From: Hirundichthys speculiger
Lineage: Eukaryota; Chordata; Actinopteri; Beloniformes; Exocoetidae
NCBI GenBank assembly: GCA_018398805.1
Contig: JAGFBZ010000712.1
Coordinates: 248,001 to 312,000 of the forward strand
Direction of reading: 5' to 3'
DNA length: 64,000 nt
Under the pieces are notes generated by a model. It worked only from the letters and a program-made list of their open reading frames with translations. It was not told where the DNA came from and searched no databases. Both the position numbers and the translations under genes were made by a program. Within the stretch, counting starts at the first letter, position 1. The number at the start of each line of letters is the position of its first letter. This document shows, piece after piece, positions 1 to 13,116 of this stretch.

Positions 1-45
1 CATGTCTACAAACTGGCTGTGATCAGCATTCACCTAGAAGCAATT

Positions 46-720
46 CCCTAAGTACCTCCTTACTGCTTCCACGGGACATAAGAGGATAAGATGCAACCAG
101 GTGCTTCGGTAGATCAGTTCTTGATAAACTAATCATCATCTTGATTCTAACACCCAACCAAGCTAGATTCTATCATTATCTACTCAACTGCTGGTTAGCT
201 TCATCATGAGTAGCAGTGCATGCCGTAATGCTGGACGTAGCATCCAGATTAGTTGACGGAGCAGTGGAGGGCAGAGTGTTGGGTAGGAAACCTGATGGTA
301 CATCGATCTAGTGTTGGCCAGGAGGACCCACTCAGGCTCCAGCAGAGGCTCCATTTATTAAGCCTTCAAGTGTCATTCGACTGACTGTCGAAACAGTTTT
401 ATGGTCAGAAAGCTACGTAGTGTTGCTTTAAAGTCCATTAAGAGCATGGAAGCACATCTGAGGTTCACAGAACATCATCTGAACAAACCACAAGACGTCT
501 GGAACCATGTGCTGTTAACAGATGAAAAACATAGTAAAATCAAACACAGCTTTTCAACAGAAACACCTCATACCTTCTGTCAGACACGGTGGTGGAGCGG
601 CGATGGCTGTTTTACAGCAGGACCCGGGCTCCTTGCAGTCATTGCGTAGATCATGAACTCCTCTGTATGTCAGAATATTCTAGAGACACGTCATCTATCT
701 GACAAGACAAGCTTGGCAGA
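46..720 (+). mobile_element. Tc1/mariner-like transposon relic
   Basis: A reading at 401-649 resembles the middle of Tc1 transposases, with an H-L-x-K-P-Q-D-x-W stretch followed by L-L-T-D-E, which is the first catalytic aspartate region. The frame soon degrades and no full transposase survives. The sequence near 55-75 (aagtacctccttactgcttc) recurs as the outer end of the relics at 14.3 and 16.4 kb and as a lone fragment near 23.55 kb, so all belong to one old family. The exact limits are uncertain because the copy is decayed and close to the window edge. Confidence 0.55.
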
Positions 721-2055
721 AACTGTTATCCCAAACGCATCAGTAAGTCTATGGGACCTTAAGAGAGCTGTGGATGTAGTCAAAGAAGTGAACTAGAGTA
801 ACAACCTTGGATACTGCATCCTGTTCCTTAGTGGGCCACGACAGTGGAAGCTGGACACGATGGTCACATGATGAACATGTAACTTAAACTGGACTTCACA
901 CTGGACAGGACTTCTCTCTTTCCACCCAGGTTGGTGGAGTCCATCATGGGGATCCCTCTTGTTTCCAGCTACCCTCTTTTCTCCATTGTGTCTGTGCAGA
1001 AGTGGTGTTGACACCACTGCTGATTACTCCATCTACTTAACCCTAACCCTGAGGTCTTCCCTCCACTCTGTTCATAGTTAGATTTCACTGACAACTGAAC
1101 AGGGGGTGAATGGTTTGCTCTTAAAATCGACCATGCGCTGATTTAGCTCAAAGACAAGATGGGGAAGAATTCGACCTGCTGAACCTCACAAGAAATTTTA
1201 CATTCAGCTCAATAGTGACTGAGAGATGAGTGGTGATCCTGTCTGCTTCGTCTGGAATATCTGGGGGAAGTCATAGTGGAGAGAAACGCAAGTCTGCAAA
1301 GCCCCTGGGGAACGTGAGTTGACACTTTGAAGGTCAAGTGATTCATTGATAAATACTCTGGCAGTGTGTAGTGAGAGTGTTGCACTAAACTGAGCTGTTT
1401 GAGGCTGAAATTGTAATTAAAGTTGCTAAAATACCACATACACATGTAGTTCATGGCTGCAAGAACAGATCAGATCCATCTGTGATGCAAGGTTTCTATG
1501 GATTCTCTAACATTGGAGGATGAACATGAACATGAACATGAAGGATCAAAGACCAAAGAACTCAGCAGATGTTGGTGAGAAACATGGTTTGTGAGAGTAA
1601 ACTGTAAAGACTTGGTTCCCACGAATTATTCCAAATAGTGTTCTCACTATTTCATCAAAGGTAAGACTGATAATCTTTGTGCTTGAAATTATGGTTCTCG
1701 ATTTAACATTTATAATCAAATCTGGAAAGTTCCGGCACTGTGGTCATGAAAAGCGTAATTGTAGATCTCCCTCTGATCGTGTGTATTATCCTTTTCCAGT
1801 CACTTCCACTGTTGCTGCCATTTTCTTGCGTGGTGAGGTTTAAATTGGGCATTGACCGTTTCTACGTACTTCAGCCTTTTCCCTTTTACCTTCTGCAGCA
1901 GTTTGGATGTTGTTCTTTGGTGATTTTCATCTGTTTCTGACCACTAACGTTAGTAACTTGTTAACACACTACTACACTAGAATGAAGAACCGGAGCTGTA
2001 CTGGGAAGATTGATCTACAAATCGCCGACGTTGTTTAAAGTACCCGTATGTGTGT
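721..2055. other. Intergenic, no recognisable gene
   Basis: Only short unconvincing open frames are present on either strand. No conserved domain, splice-bounded exon or clear repeat was recognised. A short tandem (gaacat repeated) lies at about 1520-1541. Confidence 0.5.
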
Positions 2056-2067
2056 CATCCGTGAACA

Positions 2068-2500
2068 TTTTTACCTCCGCCAAGGAGGTAATGTTTTTGA
2101 TGGTGTTTATCTGTCTGTCTGTTTGTCTGTCAATAACTCAAAAAGTTATAGATGGATTTTAATGAAATTTTCAGGAGTTGTCAGAAATGTGAAAAGGAAG
2201 AACTGATTTCATTTTGGCTGTGATCCGGAAGAAATCCTGGATTCTGGATCACTTAAAAATTTCGATAACATTGTGGTCTATGAGGCCGAAAATTTTGTTT
2301 CTCAATATCTCCATTAATTATTGCCCAAAACTCATGAAATTTGACTCAGAGATTGACAATGGGAACCTCTATCAAATTTCAAAGGCTGATCCAGATCTGA
2401 TCCAGAGCACGGATTTTATCGCAATCTGTAAATCACTATATGGGGGAATTGTTGCGCTTGGCGGAGGTCTGCGCTCTCCGAGTGCTTTTCTAGTTTATTC
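2068..2500 (+). repeat. Teleost-type interspersed repeat (MITE-like)
   Basis: The block starts at a CCTCCGCCAAGGAGG palindrome and ends with cttggcggaggtctgcgctc followed by tccgagtgcttttcta, so its two ends are near inverted complements (ctccgccaag / cttggcggag). A fragment of the same end lies in reverse orientation at 58731-58790. The 112-codon open frame inside it is a by-product. Classification as a non-autonomous DNA transposon is inferred from the inverted ends. Confidence 0.6.
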
Positions 2501-4110
2501 TGCAGTAGTTGAGTTGTCCCTATTAGGGGCGTTGAAGGCGCACATCAAATAGAGCGTGGCTGGGCCACAACTTCAAGGACTGGGTTAAATTTGCCTTATG
2601 ATCAACAATGGGGCATGTGAACAAAATGAGTGTCTTATCTGGGACCCAGTTGGACCAACGACATCAGCAAACCCGAGTAGGCAGTTAAACCCTGAACACT
2701 GACCTCAAAGTTTGATCCATAGACTGTATGAGAACTTCAAACATTCCTCTGGAAACACTACCAGTAGCTCCAGTTCAGTCCTCCAACGGTATTCTGCCCC
2801 ACAAGGTCTTTTTAACAAACGTTATCTCTCGCTTTGTCGATAGCGATCATGTAAAAGTCGCTGATGCTTAGTTTCTGTTGTTAGCAGAGGTCAGAAGTAA
2901 AACCCAGACTGGATTCTAAAGAAATCATCCTTTCTGGATTGACGTGAACTTTTCATAAACTGAACTTGGAAAAACCCAGACTGGAAACCCCAGTAGAAAG
3001 ATCTGACGACTATCCGTTCTGAGTTTTGGTTCTCTGCATTTAGAAACCTGATGTCCATTGGGGCTTAAACATTACTAAAATTAAACCATACTGTGTAGAT
3101 TATCTCCTGAAGCTGCTTCTAAAATAGATTTTTTTTTAAAATTCTACCATTAATGTCTGAAATAACTTCCTGTATGTTGAAATTTTACTACACTGGTATC
3201 AAAGAAAGTATTATTTCAGAATTGGCATCGAATAGGACATGGAATTTTGGTTTCTGGCCCACGATACTGAGCCCAAGAGGTCTGACTCAGCTCTCAGTGA
3301 GATTTGTGCTCCTTTATTTATTTAATTTGTATTTGTGGGTGATCAATTTGGTCTTTCTTCGTTCTTTTCTTTGTAAAAGATCCCAGACTGCAGGTTTGTG
3401 TCTCTGACTAGCAGAGGGAGCGCAGCGGTGGCGGTCTCTGAGACAGATGGCTGTGGGCTGACCTGTGGAGGACACATCCACTCTGCATCATCTCTCTGGG
3501 GCGCACATTCCTCACTTTAATGTTATTAATAATCAGATTTATTCGGTCCGCACACATGCACACACATGCACAGCAGCAGATGACAACAACATTTGTCAGC
3601 CTCTGCAGATACCAGTCATGACCTTGGACCAAATGTCATTAAGTATCTGGAAGTCCCTCCATGTTGGGTCTTGGATTGTTTCCTCTCTGCACGTGCGTAA
3701 GTATCTATCTGTTCGACCGAACAGAAATATCTTACTTATAGTATTCAGTTAAACAGTATGAACTTTGTGCTGTGAAACTGCAACGAGAACTGATTGTTGG
3801 TTTATCTCATCCACACACACAAACTAATCATCAGTCTAGTTATCAGTGCAATAAAAGCCGCTGTGATAAAGCTTTGATTCATTCCTGGAGTTTACACATT
3901 GAAGTAATAAAAGCTTGAACTTAGCATTTCACTCTTCACCTGAGATAGTAAACAACTCTGACTCAAAGTCCACCTTCTGTTCTCCGTCTTGTGTCTTTTA
4001 GGAGGTTGGCACGTTCCAAATGAGTTCAGCAGTTCGTCGGATCAGCTTGTAAACTTGAAGAGCGAATTGTCAGTTAGCCTTTAGCTAACTTAGATGCTCT
4101 TTGATACACT
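2501..4110. other. Intergenic, no recognisable gene
   Basis: Several open frames of 60-95 codons occur on both strands but none shows a domain, codon periodicity or flanking splice signals. The sequence is unremarkable apart from a short CA-rich stretch near 3551-3575. Confidence 0.45.
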
Positions 4111-4111
4111 A

Positions 4112-4658
4112 GGTGCGTTTCCTCGATCAGGGGGTTTGCGGTAAAACTAGGGGGCTGGAATTTTAACAGGGCCGACCTCCCCACTAGAACTGACAGTAAA
4201 CATAAACTACTATTGCAAACCACATGGTGGCGGTAGTGCACCACTTTCACTGTTTGTCAAAATGGAAAGAAGAAGACATCTGCAAAGAAATGATGGGAGA
4301 AAAGAAGAAAAACAAACTAAAATGAGATAAAACAGCTCAAGATGATTTTAGCATATGTTTGCTGTTTGTATAAGACATAATGGTGGCACTGAATGAGTGA
4401 AAAAAACAGCTCATACGCCGAAGCAAATGTTAGGCAGCTGAAGTAAGTCAGTACAGTCAGCAAGTCAACACCATCAACCCCCATCCAGATGTTTATCAGG
4501 GGCCGCTCTGAGGACCTCACCTCCTACAGGAACGTTTTTCACCCCCTCAAAGGTTCCTGGAGGCCTCTTTTGCAGGGCTGTTCCTGGTAGTGGAGACACA
4601 CCGCCAATGATCCTGCTGAGAAAAACTATGGAGAACTCCTGCTAGTTGGAAACGCACC
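4112..4658. mobile_element. Putative MITE with 11-bp terminal inverted repeats
   Basis: The block begins ggtgcgtttcc (4112-4122) and ends ggaaacgcacc (4648-4658), a perfect 11-bp inverted repeat. The internal sequence has no coding potential. Its left portion (gtaaaactagggggctggaa and what follows) is about two-thirds identical by eye to 20750-20905, showing a dispersed family. No target duplication could be confirmed, so the superfamily is not assigned. Confidence 0.45.
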
Positions 4659-4859
4659 AAAAACGTCCTAAACCAGAGCTTTTTGGGTTTAACACGCAGC
4701 TGTTCTCAAAGTTGAACATGATTACAGTGTTACAACAACTGACTGGAAAACAAAAGTCCACACCAAGCTGAAGTTAGCTTTAGTCTGTAGCTTCTGATTT
4801 CACACATATGAACTGGTAGACTCCAGGAGATGCTCGAGCTCCGCCCCCTTTACCCTTTT

Positions 4860-6230
4860 TCCTTTACTGTAATTTACTCTTTAATAGACTTGGCAAGTCC
4901 TGTGATTTTTAATAAATAAGGTGTAATTCTACAAAAAAAATGCTGGGATCTTTTTTTTTTAAAGTTAAAATTTGTTATTTTTATGACATAAAATTGTGAT
5001 TTGATGTCAAAAACACAAATGTGAGATTTTATGAAAAAAATAACTTTTTTAGAGCAAGAAGTTACAATATTGCAAAATTGACTATTTCAAAACAAACATT
5101 TGTGATTTTTGGATAGAAATCTGCAATTTTATGTCAAAAGGTGTGATAATCTTACAACAAAAATGTATAATCTTTTGAACATAAATGTGCAATTATACAA
5201 AACCTGCAATTTTTCAACCAAAATTGGGGAATTTAGCAATTTTGCAACTTTTGTGATATGATGTCAAAAAGTCTTGATTTTGTAAAGATTAGGATTTCAT
5301 AACAAAGGTTTGTGATTTTAGTAAGTGATAAAGTTATTCTGTGTCAGAAAGTTGCAATTTCGTGAAAGTCAGTCTTTTAAAACAAAAAGTTGTAATACAA
5401 AATTAAAAGGTAACAGTTTTGTGAGTCGCTTTGCAGTTTTATATGTAACAATTTTTACGACAAAAAGTCTGGAATTTATGTCAAAAAGTATCAGTTTTGT
5501 AAATGTCATGATAAAAAGTCATAAAATAAAAATGTTCTGTTTTTTTAAAACTGATATTTTGTAACAAAAATTATATGAGTTATAAATATTAAGTTAAAAA
5601 GATGTCTTGATTTTAAGATGATAAATTTACTTTGAGAAATGTTTTTGACCGCTACAAACCTTTCTGTATCAAGTTTAAGAAAATCTATGTTTCAAAAACT
5701 TTTGAACTTCATCTTGCAACTTTTTTAAACATTAAATAATTTTTTTTAGTGCTAATATCACACATTAAGTTGGGAATTTGCAACTTTGTCAAAAAAAGCT
5801 ATTTGTTGTCAAAAAATTCATTTGCTCATTTGCTGTATAATTAATAAATATTTGTTGTAAAATGTTGACTCTTACAAAATTGCAACTATTAAAATTTATT
5901 TGACAACATCCTGTCATAACATTTTGACTTTCGAAAAAATCTTTTTGACATAAAATTACAGCTTTTAAATCAAATTAAATTTATAATTTTTTGCTGTAAT
6001 ATCACAAACTTCTCCACGTCACAACTTCATATCGTAAAAATCTAATAATTCCATAAAATCTTGTGATCTCATGGTTTCATGAAAATCATGAGGTTTGCAC
6101 ATGAAATCATAATTTGGGGTAATAAAAATCACATATTTTACAAAATCAGAACTTTCTGACAATAAAATCCAAAAAGTTGTTCAACTTTTTGATATAAAAC
6201 TGCTGTTTTTGATTGTTAAGAAAAAAGCTG
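4860..6230. repeat. Degenerate AT-rich tandem tract
   Basis: Over about 1.4 kb the sequence keeps returning to variants of a short theme (tgtgattttatgtcaaaaag, ttgcaattttgt, aaaaatcac) at irregular spacing of roughly 25-35 bp, on both strands. This looks like a decayed minisatellite. The same theme recurs at 58900-59005, including cttacaaaattgcaact at both places (about 5870 and 58978). No gene is present. Confidence 0.55.
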
Positions 6231-7370
6231 GTCAACGGTCGTTCTGCAGAAACGGCACTTGTCAAGTTGGAAGGTAAAGGTGGAGGACCCACCTGGGATC
6301 TACCTTCACCCGTGACTGGAAGTAATTAATAACTTTTCTTCACCACAGACAATCTCTTGCTTTTCTTCTGCTATCCCTCCCCTCCCTCTGTGTTTCTCCT
6401 CTTCCTTATTCCTCCATCTGTCTCGTCCTGGCAAGGCCATTAACTCATAAATCCAATACCGGCCACCTCAACACTATCTGTCTTCTGCCGATGGAGAACG
6501 GGATGGGATGGAGGGATCAATGCTCTCCTGACTGTCAGTCCGCTCACTCGTTTTCACATCCATCTACCCATCGCCTCTTTCACCTCATCCCCTCTCCCTC
6601 CATCTCTTTTTTCCCCCTTGTTTTCTTCAAAACCCAGTAGAGCGTTGACTGAAGGACTAAATGCTGACGCAGCGCCTCCTCTTCCAAATGTGATCTGTAT
6701 GTACTCCTGGATAAAATCACTAATGAGCCTATCTATTATTTCTCCCATACTGGTCCACATTATGACATACTTATTGATCTGAAGGGATTTTAAAAATTTT
6801 AAATGCATGATATCGTGAAATTACAGCTTTGTAGACAACTTGTGTTCTTTGAAGTACAGAATTGCTTCATCAACCTCAACTGGACTTTATTTGGAGTGTT
6901 TAGTTAGAGTTACTGAGTTAACCCACAAAAAGGTGGACTGCCCGCTGCGTTCAAGCAGATCCATCAGATCCCACCACTGAGGTGGTCCAGTAGTCTGTAC
7001 CGGTGAGGAAATGAGACGTGTTTGCTTTGTGCTTTTGCATGACTTGAGGCAAAGAAATACGACCGCTCACACGGAGGCGGCGGCCAGCAGCCTGTGGCTT
7101 TGGCTCAGACAAACCCTCTCTTCCAGGTGTGGTGGGAGCTTTTCACCAGCCTGTGGTGAACCACAGAGTCCAGGAGGTGTCGGCCCGTCTCTCTGACAGC
7201 TGTCCATCCGCTCTGAAAGCAGTTTCAAACCACTGGGAACACGAGCTGTTACAAAAAGCAAGATGAGAGCTGCTCAGGAGGATGCTGGACGTGTTATAAA
7301 ACGCTTCTGTCGTCTAATATTAGATGATAATGTGGCAGGAGGTTTGAGGACCTTTTGAGGACATGTGATT
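6231..7370. other. Intergenic, no recognisable gene
   Basis: Open frames at 6554-6808 (-) and 7011-7261 (both strands) overlap one another and have no recognisable domain. A pyrimidine-rich stretch spans about 6355-6430. No exon could be supported. Confidence 0.4.
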
Positions 7371-7374
7371 TGAC

Positions 7375-7780
7375 TTGGACTTGGAGTCCAACTTAAGCAT
7401 TGACTGCATTCCTTGTGTTCCCTTTCGGTGTGGGTTGTGCCTTCTTGTTTGTTCCCGTCGGTGTGTTACGTTCTGTTGTCAGGCTGAGTGCAGTGGTTGT
7501 TGCTGGGTCAGTGGCTCTTGGCAGCTCCATTCCCATGATGGGGGAACCAGGGAGTGGGACGGCCTTGTTGCAGTCCTGGCCTGGGTTTCTTCCCTGGGCC
7601 TCCCGTAGGTGGTGGTGGTGCAGGCTCCGGGGGGGGGGGGGGCAGTGGCCCTGAAACCGTAGGTGCCTCTCGTGCTGGTCCGCCCTGCTGTGGTGGGGGT
7701 GCAGTCAGCACGGGCATGCCCATGGGGCCAGAGATGATGATGGTGGGGATGGTAATAATAATGATAATAATCACCATTGT
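7375..7780. other. GC-rich island with proline-rich minus-strand frame
   Basis: This block is much more GC-rich than its surroundings and contains a G run at 7629-7642. The minus strand is open (7508-7777) with a proline/glycine-rich reading. On the plus strand two overlapping frames are also open, so openness is likely a composition effect. No domain was recognised and no splice sites bound it cleanly. It could be an old retroposed fragment or repeat. Confidence 0.3.
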
Positions 7781-8000
7781 TATTATTCACATTATTATGT
7801 CTGGTATTATTGTCGGTATGTATTATTATCATTTTTATTAGTATGAATGTGCAGGTTTGTCTACATATGAATATGTATATGTGTGTTTGTGTGAGCATTT
7901 ATTTACGTATGTGTGTGGGTACGTAAATTACATATATAATAAAATATAATAAAATATAATATAATATAATATAATTTTTTTTTTTTTTTGTCTTTATTTT
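7740..8000. repeat. Simple-sequence cluster (ATN, TATAA and poly-T tracts)
   Basis: Consecutive low-complexity tracts are visible: ataataatgataataat (about 7755), tattatt runs, aatataataaa repeats (7937-7974) and a poly-T run (7974-7989). Confidence 0.75.
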
Positions 8001-10195
8001 TTGTTTTGATGCAGCCCTAATTAGTATCCATCTGTATGTATGAATGGGTGTGCAGTTTGTGCATGTGTGTGCATTTATGCATAATTAATATCCATTTTGG
8101 GGATTAGTAAGGTATTTTTGAAGTAAAGTGAATGTATGCATGTTCATATTTGTATGTGGTCATTTGAGTGAAAAATCAAATGATTCATCTTCTAATGAAC
8201 TTATTTTCTTCATTGTCCCCTGAATCTGTCCCAGGATGCTTTTGTGTTCAGACTATAAATAGCACATTGACACATGTTTTCCAGACCACTTTTATATGTG
8301 TCTTGAATGATCAGACCTGAATCTGTCTTGGAACAGTTCTGACCCTAAATTAACGCTGGTCACTTTTGATCAGATCTTTGGGCTCTTTGTCTTCAGTTAT
8401 TGTGTTTTGGATTTGAAACAGATAGGAAACAGATATTTCTGTGTATAATCATCTTCAAGTCAGGGAAAAAATTAAAAAACACAAAGTTTATGAGTGGTAA
8501 TCCTTTTTTGTCGATAAAAATATATTGAAAAAATAATATTTTTAAGTATTTTCATCTTCTGTTTAACGTCAAATGAGAAAGGAAACTAAAACTAAATAAG
8601 TCAAATTCATGCAGTTCATTGTTGTATATTTTATTCCCTGTGATGTCATGGAGAGAAAATAGCCCCCACTAAGTTCCACCACCTCGGGTCAGAGCCAAAA
8701 CTGGTCTTTTGTGAGCAACAGGAGTACTTTTAGAGCCACTTCCTGCTGGTCGGTTGAAGAACTGCACCTTTCTTCCCTGAAATTTGCTAAAACAAGATGC
8801 AGTCCCTGGACTTCAACTTGTACATCATATAATTCATAACCAGATTTTAACTGTAGATGAGGAGGAGCCATTTTAGAAGTTGAGAAACAGTAAATTTCCT
8901 TTTAGTGCATAAACTACTGAGTGATCTTGTGACTCTCATCCAGTCTCAAAACTTTCAGGTAAATTGTATGTTTCTGAGACAGTTTTCCAAATCTCCCAAA
9001 AAAAAAAAAAATTAATTATCCAATCATAATCCATCATAAAACCTTTACGCAACATTCCCTGAAGCTTGTAGGCGGTGCTACAGTTAGAGATGCAAAATTT
9101 GATAAAGTCACACTGGGCTCATTTGATGTCACATCCTAAAGTGCTAATTGGCTTATTTTTTAAAATGGCCGACATCAGTCAATCAAACTTCAGTAATCCA
9201 TAACTGCCTCTGAAAATGACTGATCTTCATGAAACTTTAGAAATTATGCTTATAAACACAAAGGCGCTCTGTATCAAAGATGAAATGAATCTGTCTCTAG
9301 GAGGTGCTGTTATAAACAGTTTTAGCTCATAAATCAGCAACCTCAAGTTGTAGAACATAAATTCTCACCATCTCAAAAAAAATACTGGTGAAAGTAAATT
9401 AAACTAGGCCGTTCTGGAGAAGTTAATCTGATTTTTTCAAATTCTAGGGCAGTTCATCTTGAGACTGTGCAGACAAATACTACTTTTTTGGAATTTTCAT
9501 TGTTCAAATTGTTTAAAGCAATGTACTAATTTAAATGTGTGGGCGTGGCCTTGAGTTGCTTTTTGTCCTTTGACGAGTTTAGCAGTTATCCAAACGTAAT
9601 GATACATCAATCTACATCGATATATCAATTTATTGATGAACAATCTGTTTGAATCAACACAAAATGAAAACATGAATCAGACATAAATACATGTAATCCT
9701 CATCAGTACAGGTCAAGTGGCCTTTCATAGCCTGCTTTTATTAAAGAAGCAGATTACTTGTCATTTAACTGTCAACTAGAACACAGAAATAATAAATCCT
9801 CCTCCAATTAATCAATGTAATATTGTATTGTGATGAAACTTTACACTCCTGCAGATTTAATGATGTTTCATCCATAGGGGGCGCTGCACATCACACATGT
9901 CAATATCTCAAAACACAATGGAGAAAAAAAAAATCTCAAATTTGGCAAACTTATACAAGGTTTTTTACTCTAATTGGTACCTAAAGAGATGTCTGTCTAC
10001 CTTTTAGTGGGTGCTTGGACCCCGACGGTCCCCAGTTTGCTTCTGAATCAGAAATGATGCAGATTACTGCACTGAACCTGCCAAATGTTCACATGTGCTG
10101 GGAACACACTCCCCCACACACACTCAGGCTGGTCTTCACCTCCATCAGTCCAGAAGCTTTTATCTCTCAGATGGACGAACGGCCCTCAGTCACAT
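8001..10195. other. Intergenic, no recognisable gene
   Basis: The stretch is AT-rich with only short open frames (for example 8689-8871 -), none with a recognisable domain. It may include old transposon debris, but no family was identified. Confidence 0.4.
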
Positions 10196-10203
10196 TAACC
10201 TGC

Positions 10204-10205
10204 AG

Positions 10206-10239
<34 letters not shown>

Positions 10240-10440
10240 ACGTGGAGGATCTTTGCTTTTAATCAAAACAGGTGTCTGCACACACACTCTCACACACACT
10301 CTCTCAGGTCGTGCCCTTCTCGTGTTTCCTCTGACACGTGGTAATAGATTCGGCTGTAGCTCTACGCCTCGGCTAAGTGGCCTCACCTTTCACTGAAAAC
10401 AAATCACTCTGTCTCACACACACACACACATCTTCCTCTT
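10204..10440. repeat. CA/AC microsatellite cluster
   Basis: An (AC)n tract runs from about 10204 to 10242 with one interruption. Further CA-rich stretches lie at about 10278-10305 and 10414-10430. The overlapping open frames that read Thr-His repeats are products of the microsatellite. Confidence 0.85.
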
Positions 10441-10589
10441 CGTCCTCATGGGTGCTCTCCTCTTCCTCTCCATCACTCAGCCTCTTTCCCTCTGTCGTTC
10501 TCTTCCCTCCTCTTTTTCTCACTTACTCTTTTCCACCGGCTATCGTTCCCGTCGAGCGGTCAGCTTTAATTTTTTTTTCTGCTCTTTAA

Positions 10590-13110
10590 ATTAATATAAC
10601 ACCCAATATTTCCAGATTATTCTCTCATATATATTTTAGGAATTATTAATATAGAAAATCCACATTGTACAAATATATAATTACACTCATAAATTACAAC
10701 TATCACCACATAACTGCCAGATGAATAAAAGTACAGAAAACTGGTTGTTTTCTTATTTATAAGTTGTGATCTTTTTTATTTTTGACTTGCCTTTTTTTTA
10801 AAGCCTGATTTACACTTCTACGTAGTAACATGGGATGTAGTCTTCATTTAGATCAAACACTGATGTTGCTGTTTAAACTTATACGGTGTTTGTGTCGCTC
10901 TGTAGTTCCATTATCTGGCACTAGGTGGTGATGACGCACGTTCTTTTCTGCAGCGCTGTAGCCAGCAGTGCTGAGCTTCCTTTTGTTTGTAACTCTACAG
11001 TTATATAACTTTTAATATAATTTGAACTTAGAAATGGAGCAAATAAAGAATGTCTTACATGAGTTAGAGTTGATAAATGTTGAGCATCAGTCATTTTTAC
11101 AGACATTGCAGCAAACTGTCATGAATATAAAACAACAAAGAAGAAGAAGTCATTGTAAATATGAAGAAAAAGGAGAACAAATCCACCAAGCAGACCAATC
11201 ACATTTGTTGCAGTCTGCATCAATATGATGGATAGTTAGATAAAAAAAAGAAGTGCTGCAGCGTAGCTTACAGCGTACAACGTAGATACGCTTTTGTTTG
11301 GACACTGTGGCATAAACCAGGCTTTACTAAACTGAACATTTCAAGATTATTCATTGTTTTTTTATGACATTGTTTTATTTGTGCTTGTTGTGTTTGAATT
11401 ATACAGGAACTTTATCTTTATAACTAAAGCTAATTTTCACAACCTATTAAAAATGTTTGGCCATGTTATATAAATGTTATAAATATATATATATATATAT
11501 ATATAAAGCTGGAACAACAGCCGGTGGGTTTTCAGAAATAATTTAAAATGTTCAGTAGTCTGGGCAGCTCTGATGTTAAAGGGGAGCCTGGGAGCAACAA
11601 CATAAAAAGATCTATTACCTCTGCTTATTAATCCAGATCTTGGTTTATTTTATTTCCACTAACAATCCTGACATGGACATTTAGTTTTTAAATGCTCATT
11701 AATCTTAAAGCTCTTCTTATCGCACAAGTTCACACAGCTGGGGAAATATTCTGTTAATAAAAAAATATAATTTAAACCTTCCACTTCTGGTCATTGCAAC
11801 ATTGCGGTCATCAAAATTGTGACACATTTCATGTTTAAAGTTCCAAAAATGAAACCCAGGATGAACGCTGTCAGTAAGAACGACTGTAGAACTGAATATG
11901 AGGGACCTCACAGCCCTGAGGCCGTCAGTGGAGGAGGACTGCTCTCTACTGGTGGATGAGGGAATAGATCTGGAGGAGGCTGCCGTCTGCAGACCTGCTG
12001 GGAACACTGGGTACATAAGTCATAGAAACAGAAAAGTCAGAGTCCCCTCAAAGTAATCCTGATTTAATGAGCTGTTTGACCCGTTCCTTTCTGAGAACCA
12101 CAGACCAGTTCCATGAAGCCAAAGAAAGGCAGGTTGATGTCTGTAGGAGGTCTCATACGTGAGCCAATTCAAAGAGCTTTACATAAAGAACAAATATAAA
12201 ACACTATATGCAGTGTTGACAAAAGAACCACTCACAATTCTGTGTTAATGAGTGGGGACGGACTGGCACATCTGGTATTTTTACGTTGTTTTGCAGTTTG
12301 CTGTGTATTTAGTCAGGGGCAGACACATGAACTTTCTTAGGATATGTTTCCCCCATGTGGTCAAAAATGGTATTGCTAAATGGAGTGGTCTGGTACAAGA
12401 GAAACTAGACAAACCCTCTCTGACGTCATCCACAGGTTTCTACATAGTTTTTAAGGATCATTTTAAGCCTCTTCTTCCTCACACTGGCTGAAACCATTTT
12501 AGCTTTAGCTAGCTTTGCAAATTTTAACCGATGAACCTAATTGACATAATTTCATATGAACCTTGATCAATTTCTGCCAAAACATCTTCATTTCAAATGT
12601 TGCTACCACACAGCAACCTGAAGTGATTGTTACCAGAACCGAACCAAGGACTAGCAGAGCACTGTTGGGACCCACTGGCCATCTCATAGACGCAAACCCG
12701 CAAGTCACGGGATGATTGACTGCAGGACCCAGCAGTCAATCATCTGCTGTGGCCCCTTCAGCCAAGCCTCACAGGAGGAGCTGCGTAGCTTCCAGAGGAC
12801 ATTCTCGTGGGAACCCCTATTTCAAATGTTGCTTTGGTGGCAATGTCAGAACTGACCTCTGTGTTTAGCTGATACTCCGTTAGCACAACCGTCATGGTGA
12901 CTGGCTGAGCTTCATCCTCAGACAGTTCAGCAACACAACACACAAGCACGACAAAATGTATTCTCTTTGAAATATGACTATGCTCTGTTGGGTTTTCAGT
13001 CACAGCTCAGAAGTCAATATAAGAGCCAAGTATCCAAAGTGATAACAGCTAGTTATGTGCTATGCCAGCTGCCAAACAAATGACAATTCTCTTAATTATA
13101 CATGCGTCTG
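10590..13110. other. Intergenic with scattered repeat fragments
   Basis: No gene was recognised. An (AT)n microsatellite lies at about 11483-11506. Around 12405-12450 (acaaaccctctctgacgtca) is a fragment of a dispersed repeat that also occurs at 17145, 19450, 36815 and 56245. Small open frames (11022-11228 +, 11717-12016 -) lack domains. Confidence 0.45.
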
Positions 13111-13116
13111 TAGCAT

